Of a stretch of 64,000 nt of DNA, positions 45,170 through 54,315 are shown piece by piece (position 1 is the stretch's first letter; the number at the start of each line of letters is the position of its first letter). Position numbers and translations under genes: made by a program. Source of the DNA: CBDFHF01 sp965247565. GTDB taxonomy: Bacteria > Pseudomonadota > Gammaproteobacteria > Methylococcales > Methylomonadaceae. The notes under the pieces are model-generated. The model worked only from the letters and a program-made list of their open reading frames with translations. It had not been told where the DNA came from and made no database searches. The DNA lies in the NCBI GenBank assembly GCA_965247565.1, contig CBDFHF010000003.1, positions 372,001 through 436,000 of the forward strand, given 5' to 3'.

Positions 45170-46906
45170 ATGATATTCTCGATCTCTCGGTTGCTGACGA
45201 TTACCACGTTTTCGCTGGTTTTAATTGTCGCAATTTACAGCACAATCTATCGTGCCGATGCCCAAAAACCTGAATTATTTAAGTTGCAAAAGTACTTTCC
45301 AACAGAAACCAATCCTTCGGTTAGTTTTGATGAAAGTATTATTGCCAGTCCCCTACTGCATGTTTCTCAAGAGCGGACGGTTATTATCGTGCCCGTGTCG
45401 AACGGTATTGTCAGCGCTCTGGATCCTGAGACAGGTGCGGTGGTTTTTGAAATTAAACTGCCTACGCCAGTAGGCCAAACCGCACAACTGATTGCTACCC
45501 CCGTTATCATTGACGATAAGCTGGTGGTTATCTACCAATGCCTTAAGCAAGGTGTCCGTAGCAGTCATCGCTTAGTAGTTATCGACTTAACTCAAAAGCA
45601 AATAGATACAAACTTTCCAGAGTTGATTATTACAGCGGAACAACCCTCTGCGGAGGGTATTAAGCCAGTAAAATTTAACCCACCCACTGCCTTTTCTCAT
45701 GCCGCTCTCAAGCACCTGCTCAGACCCAATTCAGCATTGGGTTATGTTTATGCGGCATTTGGTAATGCAGGCGACAGTCAGCCTTATCACGGTTGGTTGT
45801 TTGAAATTGATATGGATGCTTGGCGAAACCAGGGTAGTCAATATGCCATCCACAGCGTCCTTCTAACGACACCGGAAGCTGACTGTCCTGTAACCACATC
45901 TTATGGGACTCAGGAGATGATATGCGGCGGAGGTATATGGGCGCCAACCGGGCCGCAAATATACGCGGGAGAAAAATCTGAGGATGTTGAGCTGTTAATC
46001 CCGACTGGAAACGGCCAAATTGATTTAGCTCGCCGGGATTATGCCAATACCCTGATGCGGGCCAAGCCGGGATTACAGTTTGATGCCGGTTGTGATGAAG
46101 CACTGTGTTCCAACTTCAACCCGGGTCAACCTGATGAAGCTTGCATGTCCTCTTGTAAAAACTTGTTTATTCCGCGTTTGGCTCCTTCAAGCAAACCTTT
46201 AAAACCAGCCAATGGTGAATGCGATCATAAAACGTTTTGGGAATGTTTGGCTTGGTTGGATTACGATTTAGGTGGCAGTAGTCCCATTAAAGTGAAACTA
46301 AAAAACGGTCAATTAGTTTTCGTTCAACCCGGTAAGGATGGTGGGGTTTACTTATTGGATGCTGATCATATAGGTAGGCAATATGACCGTCTTACCATCG
46401 CTGAAACCTGTGGAACTAAGATCGATCCCTGCAAAGCAAGCTGGATGGGTATGATCGTCACTCAACCCGTCGTCGCTTATTTTGATGATCAACCTATTAT
46501 CATTGTCGCTACTTTTAATCCGGATAAAAGCCATGCCGCTGGTTTAGTTGCTCTAAAAATTTTAGAAAACCGAGGGCATCCTAAATTTCAGCGTTTTTGG
46601 CAATTTCCCAATTCTAAAGCCCCGGAAGGATTACTTTCTTTTAGAAGTCATCCTTCGTTACCGGTTATTTCAACTCCCGGTAATAGTAAGGAACCGGTCG
46701 TTTGGGTCGTCGATGTTGGCGATCCAGGTACGCTTTATGGGGTTCGTATAAAAGATGGTCAGCTAGTGGCAAAGCAAAGCCTGCAAGGCGCCGGACGGCC
46801 GCTATCAAACCCCTTAATTTACAATAGTAGTCTATACATTGCATCTGTTTCGACAGAAACCAACAAAGCCATGCTGGAAGCTTATCGCATCAACATAGCC
46901 GATTAA
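45170..46906 (+). CDS. PQQ-like beta-propeller exported protein, probable Pho regulon
   Basis: A 578-residue protein with an N-terminal hydrophobic segment (MIFSISRLLTITTFSLVLIVAIYS) that acts as signal anchor or signal peptide, then an eight-blade-type propeller with PQQ-like repeats (VIIVPVSNGIVSALDPETGAVVFEIKL, LVFVQPGKDGGVYLLDAD, GDPGTLYGVRIKDGQLVAKQS). It carries seven or more cysteines (CPV, MICGG, GCDEALCSNF, ACMSSC), unusual for the family and suggestive of disulfides. It is not a PQQ alcohol dehydrogenase, as no dehydrogenase active-site motif is seen. The start at 45170 fits the promoter; a TTG at 45134 would lie in the -10. Function unknown; regulation points to phosphate limitation. 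Confidence 0.77.
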   Translation: MIFSISRLLTITTFSLVLIVAIYSTIYRADAQKPELFKLQKYFPTETNPSVSFDESIIASPLLHVSQERTVIIVPVSNGIVSALDPETGAVVFEIKLPTPVGQTAQLIATPVIIDDKLVVIYQCLKQGVRSSHRLVVIDLTQKQIDTNFPELIITAEQPSAEGIKPVKFNPPTAFSHAALKHLLRPNSALGYVYAAFGNAGDSQPYHGWLFEIDMDAWRNQGSQYAIHSVLLTTPEADCPVTTSYGTQEMICGGGIWAPTGPQIYAGEKSEDVELLIPTGNGQIDLARRDYANTLMRAKPGLQFDAGCDEALCSNFNPGQPDEACMSSCKNLFIPRLAPSSKPLKPANGECDHKTFWECLAWLDYDLGGSSPIKVKLKNGQLVFVQPGKDGGVYLLDADHIGRQYDRLTIAETCGTKIDPCKASWMGMIVTQPVVAYFDDQPIIIVATFNPDKSHAAGLVALKILENRGHPKFQRFWQFPNSKAPEGLLSFRSHPSLPVISTPGNSKEPVVWVVDVGDPGTLYGVRIKDGQLVAKQSLQGAGRPLSNPLIYNSSLYIASVSTETNKAMLEAYRINIAD

Positions 46907-46999
46907 TTGTTATTGTCATCAATTTGACATCTTGCTGTCATAGGATTTTAACGTAGACCAAACACAATAGAGTTAACTTTAACTATTGGGCAAGCAATT
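46907..46999 (+). promoter_or_regulatory. Triple PHO box upstream of small ORF
   Basis: TTGTCAT-CAAT-TTGACAT-CTTG-CTGTCAT (46913-46941) gives three 7-mers each spaced by four bases, a tandem PHO box. It lies 59 bases before the ATG at 47000. Confidence 0.65.
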
Positions 47000-47137
47000 A
47001 TGAACAAATTTACTTCAAGGTACGAGTGGATAAAGCATCCTAATTTAATTCATTTAGTTATCGTCGCTACTTTTTTCACCCTTTTAATTTCTTGGTGCAT
47101 AGAATCAGTAGCCAAAGTATTTTTAAAATTCAGCTAG
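47000..47137 (+). CDS. 45-residue single-pass membrane protein
   Basis: Encodes MNKFTSRYEWIKHPNLIHL followed by one hydrophobic helix (VIVATFFTLLISW) and a short basic tail ending FLKFS. The ATG follows GGGCAAGC at moderate distance. It stands behind a triple PHO box, so it may be expressed under phosphate starvation. Many such small membrane proteins modulate transporters or kinases, but its partner is unknown. No homologue was recognised. Confidence 0.45.
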   Translation: MNKFTSRYEWIKHPNLIHLVIVATFFTLLISWCIESVAKVFLKFS

Positions 47138-47645
47138 GTTTATGAGATCAGCTGGGCTAGCCTAATATAGCCGCCAGAAACAGGACGGAGGGCGTTGCAA
47201 AAGTAGTTCCCTACCCCCTTATTTAAGTTGATTAATTTATGCTCCGAATGCGTAGATATTCAAATTTTGTCATCGGCTTTCAAGCTAACTAATAGCTGAT
47301 TTCTTGACGGCTTAATCCTCGGTGCCAGTTTCTGGCAAGTAGAACTTATGCATCGGCTTGCTCCATACATTGATCGGGCCTCACGATTTCCTGCAATCAT
47401 AAAGGGGCCGGACCTATTAGTTGAGGCCAAGCCAGAAGAACCGAACACAGCTAAGGCCAATAGTCAGGCTAATGCTCGATATTTACTGTTGCGAGTTTGA
47501 CATATTGACGTCATACATTTTTATTAAGCTGGTAAGAGAACTTATTACTTCTATCAGGTCTATCGTATGTTTTCATTAGTTTTTTAAGTCGATAATTTTA
47601 TTTATTGTGAAATTTTTATTCAGATAACCCGCAACCACTATCAAC
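47138..47645. other. Intergenic region with gene remnant and PHO box before ppk
   Basis: An open frame at 47300-47500 (plus strand, ATG at 47348) ends AIIKGPDLLVEAKPEEPNTAKANSQANARYLLLRV, which reads like the C-terminal part of a protein; no full gene lies upstream. The rest of the stretch holds only short frames. A PHO-box-like site, TTGACAT-ATTG-ACGTCAT, is at 47497-47514, overlapping the end of this frame and about 130 bases before ppk. Confidence 0.4.
47497..47514 (+). promoter_or_regulatory. PHO-box-like site upstream of ppk
   Basis: Two 7-mers (TTGACAT and ACGTCAT) spaced by four bases have the layout of a PHO box with some mismatches. It lies 132 bases before the ppk start. Confidence 0.5.
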
Positions 47646-49817
47646 ATGAGTACGCAACCAAAACTAGCCCTACCCATTGAGCAAAAAGTGCAGCGTTTTG
47701 ATCTTAAAGCTCCCGAATGGTATCTCAATCGCGAATTAACTTGGTTGGAGTTTAACAAGCGAGTGCTCTGGGAAGCCGAGGATGAGCGTACGCCGTTACT
47801 GGAGCGGGTTAAGTTTATTGCCATTGTCAGCTCCAATCTCGATGAGTTTTTTATGAAACGGATAGGCGGGCTAAAGCAACAAGTTGGCGCCGGCATCAGT
47901 GAATTGAGTGTCGATGGCCGCACTCCGCAACAGCAAATAACTGAATGTTATGCTGTTGTCCGTGAGCTCGAAGCCAAAAAACAAGAACTGCTAACACAAC
48001 TTATTCAGTTGCTTAAAAAAGAGAGCATTCGCTTTCTATCTTTTGCTGAGCTTGATAAAGATCAGCAACAAGCAATGCGCGAACACTATATACAAAACAT
48101 TTTCCCACTAGTGACGCCACAGGCAATCGATCCTGCACATCCTTTCCCATTCATCTCCAACCTGTCCCTAAATTTGCTGATCGGTGTTTGCGGCAATGAT
48201 TCTAATGAGATGACGCTGGTACGCATTAAAGTACCTGTTAGTTCCAGCATACCTCGCTTTATTCAGGTGGGTAGCGAATATCTTTATATTGGTCTGGCGG
48301 ATTTAATTACCAATAATCTGGACTTGTTGTTTCCAGGCATGAAGATCACTTTCTGCGATCAGTTTCGGGTGACGCGGAATGCCATGACCGAGCAAGATGA
48401 AGAGCAGGCCGATGATCTTTTACAAATGATCGAATCCGAATTGCGTGAACGTAGATTTGCCCCGGTTATTCGTTTGGAAGTATCGGCATCGATGGGTAAA
48501 CTGCAAAGCGGCATGCTGGCAGCGGAGCTGGGTCTTAATGAAGAACAGGATGTGTTTGTTGTAGACCAACGGCTGGCAATGAATGATTTGTTTCAGATTG
48601 CCGTCATTGCCAGACCGGATTTGCTCGATCCTCCACATCATCCGGTCGATCATCCGAAATTAGCAGGGGCACCGAATATTTTCCATGCCATCCGCGAACA
48701 AGGCTCTATTTTATTACAGCATCCTTATGAATCGTTTGTTACTACGGTCGAACGCTTCGTTAAAGAGGCTAGTCGTGATCCGAATGTACAAGCGATTAAG
48801 ATGACGCTTTACCGCACTTCAGCAGGCACCAAGATAGTTCAGTACTTGATTGATGCTGCATTAAACGGTAAACAGGTAGCCGTTGTGGTTGAATTGAAAG
48901 CGCGTTTTGATGAATCAGCCAATATCAAATGGGCGCACCGTATGGAAAGCGCTGGTATTCATGTGACTTATGGAGTGGTGGGTTTAAAGACGCACAGTAA
49001 AGTGGTTTACGTGGTTAGACAGGATTTCAATGGCTTGCGCCGTTATGCCCATATCGGTACGGGTAATTATCATGCTGGCACAGCACGGCTTTATACTGAT
49101 CTAGGCATTTTGACTTGCGACAAAAAGATCGGTGAAGAATTAACAGAGTTGTTCAATTACTTAACTACCGGTCTGGTTCCAAAACGCAACTACCAAAATC
49201 TGCTGATTGCCCCTAATAGGTTAAAGTCAAAATTGCTGGAGAAAATTGAGAGAGAAATCAGTCAGCATACTCAAGAGTTACCAGGGTTAATTCAGTTCAA
49301 AATGAATGCGCTGGAAGATGCGGACATTACTGCCGCACTTTATCGAGCAGCTCAGGCAGGGGTAAAAATTGACCTGATCATTCGTGACACCTGTCGGTTA
49401 CGGCCCGGCATTCCTGGATTGTCTGAAACTGTTCGTGTTATTAGTATCGTGGGCCGATTTTTAGAACATTCCCGTATCTATTATTTCCATAATGGAGGAG
49501 AAGAAGAGTATTTTATTGGCTCAGCTGATTGCATGAAGCGCAATTTGGAAAGCCGTATAGAAGTAGTCACCCCAGTACAAAAACCAGAACTACAAGCAGT
49601 TCTGCGGCAAATACTAATTGTGCAATTGACTAATCAACGCAGCGTTTGGGAAATGCAGCCTGATGGTCAATATATCCAATTGCAGCCCAAAGACAAGCAG
49701 ATGGGCGCCCAGGAGACGCTGATCAAATTGGCAAATAGACGTTTTGATGAAACCAAAGCTAACAAGCTCGCTAAAAAAGCCAACAAGAAACCAAGCGCTA
49801 ACAGAAATACTAATTGA
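47646..49817 (+). CDS. ppk: Polyphosphate kinase 1
   Basis: A 723-residue membrane-associated enzyme that makes polyphosphate from ATP reversibly. N-terminal domain: LNRELTWLEFNKRVLWEAEDERTPLLERVKFIAIVSSNLDEFFMKR. Catalytic PLD-like domains: the two essential His lie in THSKVVYVV and YAHIGTGNYHAGTARLYTDLGILTC; nucleotide and phosphate-binding regions RPGIPGLSETVRVISIVGRFLEHSR and GSADCMKRNLESRIE are intact. The length (688 in E. coli) is typical. The lysine-rich tail (KANKLAKKANKK) may bind polyphosphate or the membrane. Downstream are glgP and phoU, giving a phosphate/carbon storage cluster. Confidence 0.97.
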   Translation: MSTQPKLALPIEQKVQRFDLKAPEWYLNRELTWLEFNKRVLWEAEDERTPLLERVKFIAIVSSNLDEFFMKRIGGLKQQVGAGISELSVDGRTPQQQITECYAVVRELEAKKQELLTQLIQLLKKESIRFLSFAELDKDQQQAMREHYIQNIFPLVTPQAIDPAHPFPFISNLSLNLLIGVCGNDSNEMTLVRIKVPVSSSIPRFIQVGSEYLYIGLADLITNNLDLLFPGMKITFCDQFRVTRNAMTEQDEEQADDLLQMIESELRERRFAPVIRLEVSASMGKLQSGMLAAELGLNEEQDVFVVDQRLAMNDLFQIAVIARPDLLDPPHHPVDHPKLAGAPNIFHAIREQGSILLQHPYESFVTTVERFVKEASRDPNVQAIKMTLYRTSAGTKIVQYLIDAALNGKQVAVVVELKARFDESANIKWAHRMESAGIHVTYGVVGLKTHSKVVYVVRQDFNGLRRYAHIGTGNYHAGTARLYTDLGILTCDKKIGEELTELFNYLTTGLVPKRNYQNLLIAPNRLKSKLLEKIEREISQHTQELPGLIQFKMNALEDADITAALYRAAQAGVKIDLIIRDTCRLRPGIPGLSETVRVISIVGRFLEHSRIYYFHNGGEEEYFIGSADCMKRNLESRIEVVTPVQKPELQAVLRQILIVQLTNQRSVWEMQPDGQYIQLQPKDKQMGAQETLIKLANRRFDETKANKLAKKANKKPSANRNTN

Positions 49818-49883
49818 AATATTTTTGGTGTTTACGGCGTTAACTTTTAAGTAAGAAATTAATTTTTCTTCCAGGACTAGAAA

Positions 49884-52388
49884 ATGCCTACTAATAAATT
49901 TGAGATTAGCAAGCCTAAATCATCAATTACCAAACTTCCAGAACAAGGTCTAAAGAAGCACGATTTTATTGATGATTTCAAACAATATTATGTGCATTTG
50001 CTGGGCAGGGATGAAAATTGTCGATCACCTTATTACGCCGGTGAAGCTCTGTCACAAGTAATTCGCGACCGTTTGATGGAACGCTGGAAGGCCACCCATC
50101 AAACCTATAAAGCCAATGACTGCCGGCGGGGTTATTACCTGTCCATGGAATTTCTGATGGGGCGCACTTTAAGCAATGCCATGCTTAATCTAGGTGTTAC
50201 CGATACAGTGACTCAAGCTATGTATGATCTCGGCATTGAAATCGAAGAGTTGATCACCAGTGAGCAGGATGCTGGATTGGGTAATGGCGGTCTTGGCCGT
50301 CTTGCTGCTTGCTTCATTGATAGTTGCGCGACTTTGCAACTGCCGGTCATAGGTTACGGGTTACGCTATGAATATGGCATGTTTACTCAAACCATTGTCA
50401 ATGGCGAGCAGGTTGAAAAACCTGATCATTGGTTACGCCATGGTAATGTCTGGGAAATTGAACGGCTGGAATATTCGCACCGAGTCAAATTTGGTGGGCG
50501 CTCCAAAAGCATTACCGATCCAAGCGGCAGGTTGCGATTTTACTGGGTGGATACCCGTGATGTCCTGGCTGTCCCTTTTGATACGCCCGTGCCGGGTTAT
50601 CAAAATGGCACGGTTAATTCTCTGCGACTTTGGAAGGCGGTGGCAACCGAAGAATTTAATCTGGATGAGTTTAATGCCGGAGATTATGCGGAAGCTGTCG
50701 CAACAAAAATTACCGCAGAAAATATCACTATGGTGTTGTACCCCAACGATGCCAACGAACACGGCAAGGAACTGAGACTGCGACAACAGTATTTTCTCGC
50801 TTCTGCCAGTTTGCAGGATGTTGTTGCTCACTGGGTAGGCCACCATGGCAATCATTTTAGCCACTTTGCTGAGAAAAACTGTTTTCAGTTAAATGATACT
50901 CATCCAAGTATCGCCATTGCTGAATTAATGCGCTTGTTGATGGATAGCCACAGTCTATCGTGGGATGAGGCGTGGGCTATCACCAAAAACGCAATGGCTT
51001 ACACAAATCATACTTTATTACCAGAGGCACTGGAAAAATGGCCCGTTAAGCTGATGCAACGATTATTGCCCCGCATAATGGAGATAATCTTTGAAATCAA
51101 TGCCCGTTTCATGGCGGAAGTGTCTCTGCATTGGCCTGGTGATAGTGAACGCATGCGTAGAATGTCCATCATCGAGGAAGGTCATGAGCAGTATGTCAGA
51201 ATGGCTCATCTTGCCATAGTGGGTAGTTTTTCTGTAAATGGCGTTGCTCAGTTGCATTCCCATTTATTGCAGCAAGGTTTATTCAGCGACTTTTTTGCCT
51301 TGTGGCCGCATAAATTCAACAATAAAACCAATGGCGTAACGCCACGCCGCTGGTTAGCTGCTTGCAATCCCGAGTTGGCGAGCTTAATTACAGAAACAAT
51401 CGGCAAACGCTGGGTTACTGATTTATTGGAGTTAAAAAAACTGGTTCCCTACGCAGACGATCCTCAATTCCGTCAACGCTGGCATGCTATCAAACAGGCA
51501 GCGAAGCAGCGCATGATCGACTATAAAAAGAGCAAACACGACAAGGAGCTCCATTTAAGCGTGGACGCCATTTTTGATGTACAGGTTAAGCGTATTCATG
51601 AATACAAGCGTCAGCTGCTCAATGTTATGCATGTTATTCACCTGTATAACTGCATTAAAAAAGGTGATACCAGGGTAGCCAGATGCGTTTTAATCGGCGG
51701 TAAAGCGGCTCCCGGTTATCGCATGGCAAAGAAAACCATCAAATTGATTAATAACGTCGCTCAAGTTATTAATTCAGATCCTGGCGTTGGTGAACAATTA
51801 ACTTTGCTGTTTTTGCCAGATTATCGGGTTTCAGCGATGGAAAAAATCTGTCCGGGCGCAGATTTATCTGAACAAATATCCACCGCCGGCAAGGAAGCTT
51901 CAGGAACTGGCAACATGAAGCTGATGATGAACGGCGCAATTACTATTGGCACACTAGATGGTGCCAATATTGAGATTCGTGAAGAAGTGGGGGATGAAAA
52001 CTTTTTTTTGTTTGGTTTGACCGAAGCAGAAATTGAAGCGCGGCGCGGTCACTATAATCCAGTCGCCATGATCGACCAAGATGAAGATTTACAGCAGGTC
52101 ATGCATCTTTTGGAATCAGGCCAATTTAATCAATTTGAACCGGGCATATTTGATGACTTGATAAATTCGATAAAAAGTCCATATGATCCCTGGATGACTA
52201 TCGCAGATTTTCGCAGTTACATTGATGCTCAGCAGCGTGTTGAAGATGCCTTTCGCGATAAAGATCACTGGACCAAAATGAGCATTTTAAATTGCGCGCA
52301 TAGCGGCAAGTTTTCAACTGACAGAACGATTAATGAGTACAACCGGGATATCTGGAAATTAACAGCGCAACCGGTAAAGCATAAATAA
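49884..52388 (+). CDS. glgP: Glycogen / maltodextrin phosphorylase
   Basis: An 834-residue PLP enzyme that releases glucose-1-phosphate from alpha-glucan with inorganic phosphate. Typical regions are YYLSMEFLMGRTL, EQDAGLGNGGLGRLAACFIDS, NDTHPSIAIAELMR, KFNNKTNGVTPRRWL, VQVKRIHEYKRQLLN and the PLP Lys segment EASGTGNMKLMMNGAITIGTLDGANIEI. It uses free phosphate, so it links phosphate supply with glycogen use. It begins 66 bases after ppk and is probably in the same unit. The terminator lies at 52467-52493. Confidence 0.97.
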   Translation: MPTNKFEISKPKSSITKLPEQGLKKHDFIDDFKQYYVHLLGRDENCRSPYYAGEALSQVIRDRLMERWKATHQTYKANDCRRGYYLSMEFLMGRTLSNAMLNLGVTDTVTQAMYDLGIEIEELITSEQDAGLGNGGLGRLAACFIDSCATLQLPVIGYGLRYEYGMFTQTIVNGEQVEKPDHWLRHGNVWEIERLEYSHRVKFGGRSKSITDPSGRLRFYWVDTRDVLAVPFDTPVPGYQNGTVNSLRLWKAVATEEFNLDEFNAGDYAEAVATKITAENITMVLYPNDANEHGKELRLRQQYFLASASLQDVVAHWVGHHGNHFSHFAEKNCFQLNDTHPSIAIAELMRLLMDSHSLSWDEAWAITKNAMAYTNHTLLPEALEKWPVKLMQRLLPRIMEIIFEINARFMAEVSLHWPGDSERMRRMSIIEEGHEQYVRMAHLAIVGSFSVNGVAQLHSHLLQQGLFSDFFALWPHKFNNKTNGVTPRRWLAACNPELASLITETIGKRWVTDLLELKKLVPYADDPQFRQRWHAIKQAAKQRMIDYKKSKHDKELHLSVDAIFDVQVKRIHEYKRQLLNVMHVIHLYNCIKKGDTRVARCVLIGGKAAPGYRMAKKTIKLINNVAQVINSDPGVGEQLTLLFLPDYRVSAMEKICPGADLSEQISTAGKEASGTGNMKLMMNGAITIGTLDGANIEIREEVGDENFFLFGLTEAEIEARRGHYNPVAMIDQDEDLQQVMHLLESGQFNQFEPGIFDDLINSIKSPYDPWMTIADFRSYIDAQQRVEDAFRDKDHWTKMSILNCAHSGKFSTDRTINEYNRDIWKLTAQPVKHK

Positions 52389-52466
52389 TATTTCTGTAAC
52401 TGGTTGCCGTTACTACTTTCGCTTTCTACAGGATAGAACCTGCAGTTTTAAGGAACGAACTTAACT

Positions 52467-52493
52467 AAGCCCTGTGAAAGCGGGGCTTTTTTT
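52467..52493 (+). terminator. Rho-independent terminator after glgP
   Basis: AAGCCC and GGGGCTT pair around a loop and are followed by a T-run (AGCCCTGTGAAAGCGGGGCT then TTTTTTT). A second hairpin, CCGTGAAGCGAG...CTCGTTTCACGG (52498-52527), lies just downstream and could serve the convergent phoU. Confidence 0.85.
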
Positions 52494-52600
52494 ATTACCG
52501 TGAAGCGAGATCGGCTCGTTTCACGGGAAAATAAAACAGATAAACTTGCTGGAATGACATTGAACGGGATGTCAGTTTGCCAGGTAGCTGACAAGGATTT

Positions 52601-53329
52601 TTACAAATTATGAATGCTTTTTTCTGGATAATAGTTATGCCGGACATCCTTGCCATCGAGCATAAAAATCAGATACTCGGCAATATTTCGGCAATGTTCG
52701 CCACATAATTCCAAGCTTTTCATCATTTGCATAATATCTAATCCTCTGCGTATCATGCGCACATTTTGAACCACCAAGAACAGCTGATGTTTTATGCCTT
52801 CCTGTAATTCAATTTCGCAATCGCGATCGCCGTGCAGAAGGACGTAAGCATCATTAGTGTTTTTAGTTTCAAGAACAATTCTTAGTCTGCCCAGCATTAA
52901 TTTGACCAATTTGCCTATTTTGATGATGTCTGTCAGCAGATGTTGATTGGGATCGCTGCTGTTTGGGTCATATAGCACCGTGATCAGCCTAGCGAAATCA
53001 GCTAATTCATTACCTGTTTTTTCCAGTTCGGCAACAATTTTTGAGGTGGCGACAATAGTGCGAAGGTCATTTGCAACCGGGTTTCGACGAGCAAGAATGG
53101 CAAGAATGTCCTTGTCAATCTTAATTTCACATTTCTTAACTTTTTTATTTCGAGTAATTACTTTTATGGCCTGATTAACATTGCCGTTATCAAGAGCGTG
53201 CATGGCATGATCTAATTGACTCATAATCAAATCGACCATCTCCAATAACTGGTTATGTAAATGGTCTAATTCATTGTCGAAAGCATGCGCAATGTGCTGG
53301 CTATTAGGGACGTTGGTTTGATTTGTCAT
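52601..53329 (-). CDS. phoU: Phosphate signalling protein PhoU
   Basis: A 242-residue helical, metal-binding regulator (two PhoU repeats, E/DxxxD metal sites: FDNELDHLHNQLLEMVDLIMSQL and ARRNPVANDLRTIVATSKIVAELEKTGNELADFARL). It represses PhoR-PhoB and Pst transport when phosphate is plentiful. Normally it closes the pstSCAB-phoU operon; here it stands alone beside ppk-glgP and no pst genes are visible. A PHO box lies upstream. Confidence 0.95.
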   Translation of the reverse strand: MTNQTNVPNSQHIAHAFDNELDHLHNQLLEMVDLIMSQLDHAMHALDNGNVNQAIKVITRNKKVKKCEIKIDKDILAILARRNPVANDLRTIVATSKIVAELEKTGNELADFARLITVLYDPNSSDPNQHLLTDIIKIGKLVKLMLGRLRIVLETKNTNDAYVLLHGDRDCEIELQEGIKHQLFLVVQNVRMIRRGLDIMQMMKSLELCGEHCRNIAEYLIFMLDGKDVRHNYYPEKSIHNL

Positions 53330-53366
53330 TAATCTGTATTCAGCCTAATCATGATGCCGCGATTGT

Positions 53367-53384
53367 AAGTCAATTTCATGACAG
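53367..53384 (-). promoter_or_regulatory. PHO box upstream of phoU
   Basis: Read on the minus strand, CTGTCAT-GAAA-TTGACTT fits the 7-4-7 layout of PHO boxes. It lies 38 bases before the phoU start codon, so PhoU would be under control of its own pathway. Confidence 0.6.
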
Positions 53385-53586
53385 TAACGTTACAACGCAT
53401 TATTAACTTGGCCTAAAAATACCCTGTAATCCAATAAAAAACAGGTCTATAAAATCAGAAAGTTGATACACAAATGGTTAGGTCGTGGCGAAAACATCAA
53501 GCCTATAAAGTTAAAAAGCATGGTCGATTGGCTAAAAATTATTTTTAATATGGGTTGAGTTTTTGTCACGTACCAAGGATATTCCC

Positions 53587-54315
53587 TTAAAGCAGTGATC
53601 TAATTGCTGGGTGATTTTGCATTAATTGTTGCCGGAATATTTCGATAGTAGATTCATCATGCCGCTCCGGTCGTGGGATTGGAACGGCAATATCGCTAAC
53701 AATTTTCATGGGTGCGGAAGATAAAAAAATCAGTCGGTCTGCTAAGGCGATGGCTTCGCGCAGGTCATGAGTGACAAATAACACCGTATGCGGTCGTTGT
53801 TGCCAAAGTGTTAATAGCAGCTCCCTAACCTGTCGGGCAGTAGGCGGGTCTAGAGAAACAAACGGCTCATCCATCAATAGCAGTTCGGGGTTAATGGCAA
53901 AGGCACGAATAATGGAGACGCGGCGACTCATGCCCAGCGATAAGCGTTCCGGGTACTCGTGTTGTACTGAAGTGAGTTGCATTATTTCCAATAGCCCATC
54001 GACGACCGCCGGCGTTTTTCTATCAGTTAAGGCCAACTCAATGTTTTCCCTGACTGTTCGCCAGGGCAGTAGTCGTGGATTTTGGAAAATATAACCAATT
54101 TTCGGATGACTGCGGTGAGTGCCGACCAGAATTTCTCCGTCATAATCGTTATCCAAGTTGGCAATGATATTGAGTAACGTAGTTTTGCCGCAACCCGATG
54201 CGCCCACTAAACAGATAAACTCACCGGATTGCAGCGTCAAGTCAAGATTCGCAATTGTGGAAGCAGAGGCATTCGGGTATGTTTTGTTATGAATGTGGAT
54301 TTGCATGGCTGTCAT
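53587..54315 (-). CDS. NitT/TauT-type ABC transporter ATP-binding protein
   Basis: A 242-residue ATPase with Walker A VGASGCGKTTLLN, Q-loop YIFQNPRLLPWRTVRENIELAL, signature LSLGMSRRVSIIRAFA (LSLGM instead of LSGGQ, as in TauB/SsuB relatives), Walker B LLLMDEPFVSLD and H-loop VTHDLREAIALA. The start at 54315 overlaps the permease stop (ATGA). It is the last gene of a binding-protein/permease/ATPase operon for nitrate-, sulfonate- or taurine-like substrates. The substrate is not fixed. Confidence 0.9.
   Translation of the reverse strand: MTAMQIHIHNKTYPNASASTIANLDLTLQSGEFICLVGASGCGKTTLLNIIANLDNDYDGEILVGTHRSHPKIGYIFQNPRLLPWRTVRENIELALTDRKTPAVVDGLLEIMQLTSVQHEYPERLSLGMSRRVSIIRAFAINPELLLMDEPFVSLDPPTARQVRELLLTLWQQRPHTVLFVTHDLREAIALADRLIFLSSAPMKIVSDIAVPIPRPERHDESTIEIFRQQLMQNHPAIRSLL

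Noticed and set aside
47260..47460. Minus-strand 66-codon frame before ppk
   Set aside because: It mirrors the plus-strand remnant and has no ribosome-binding site.
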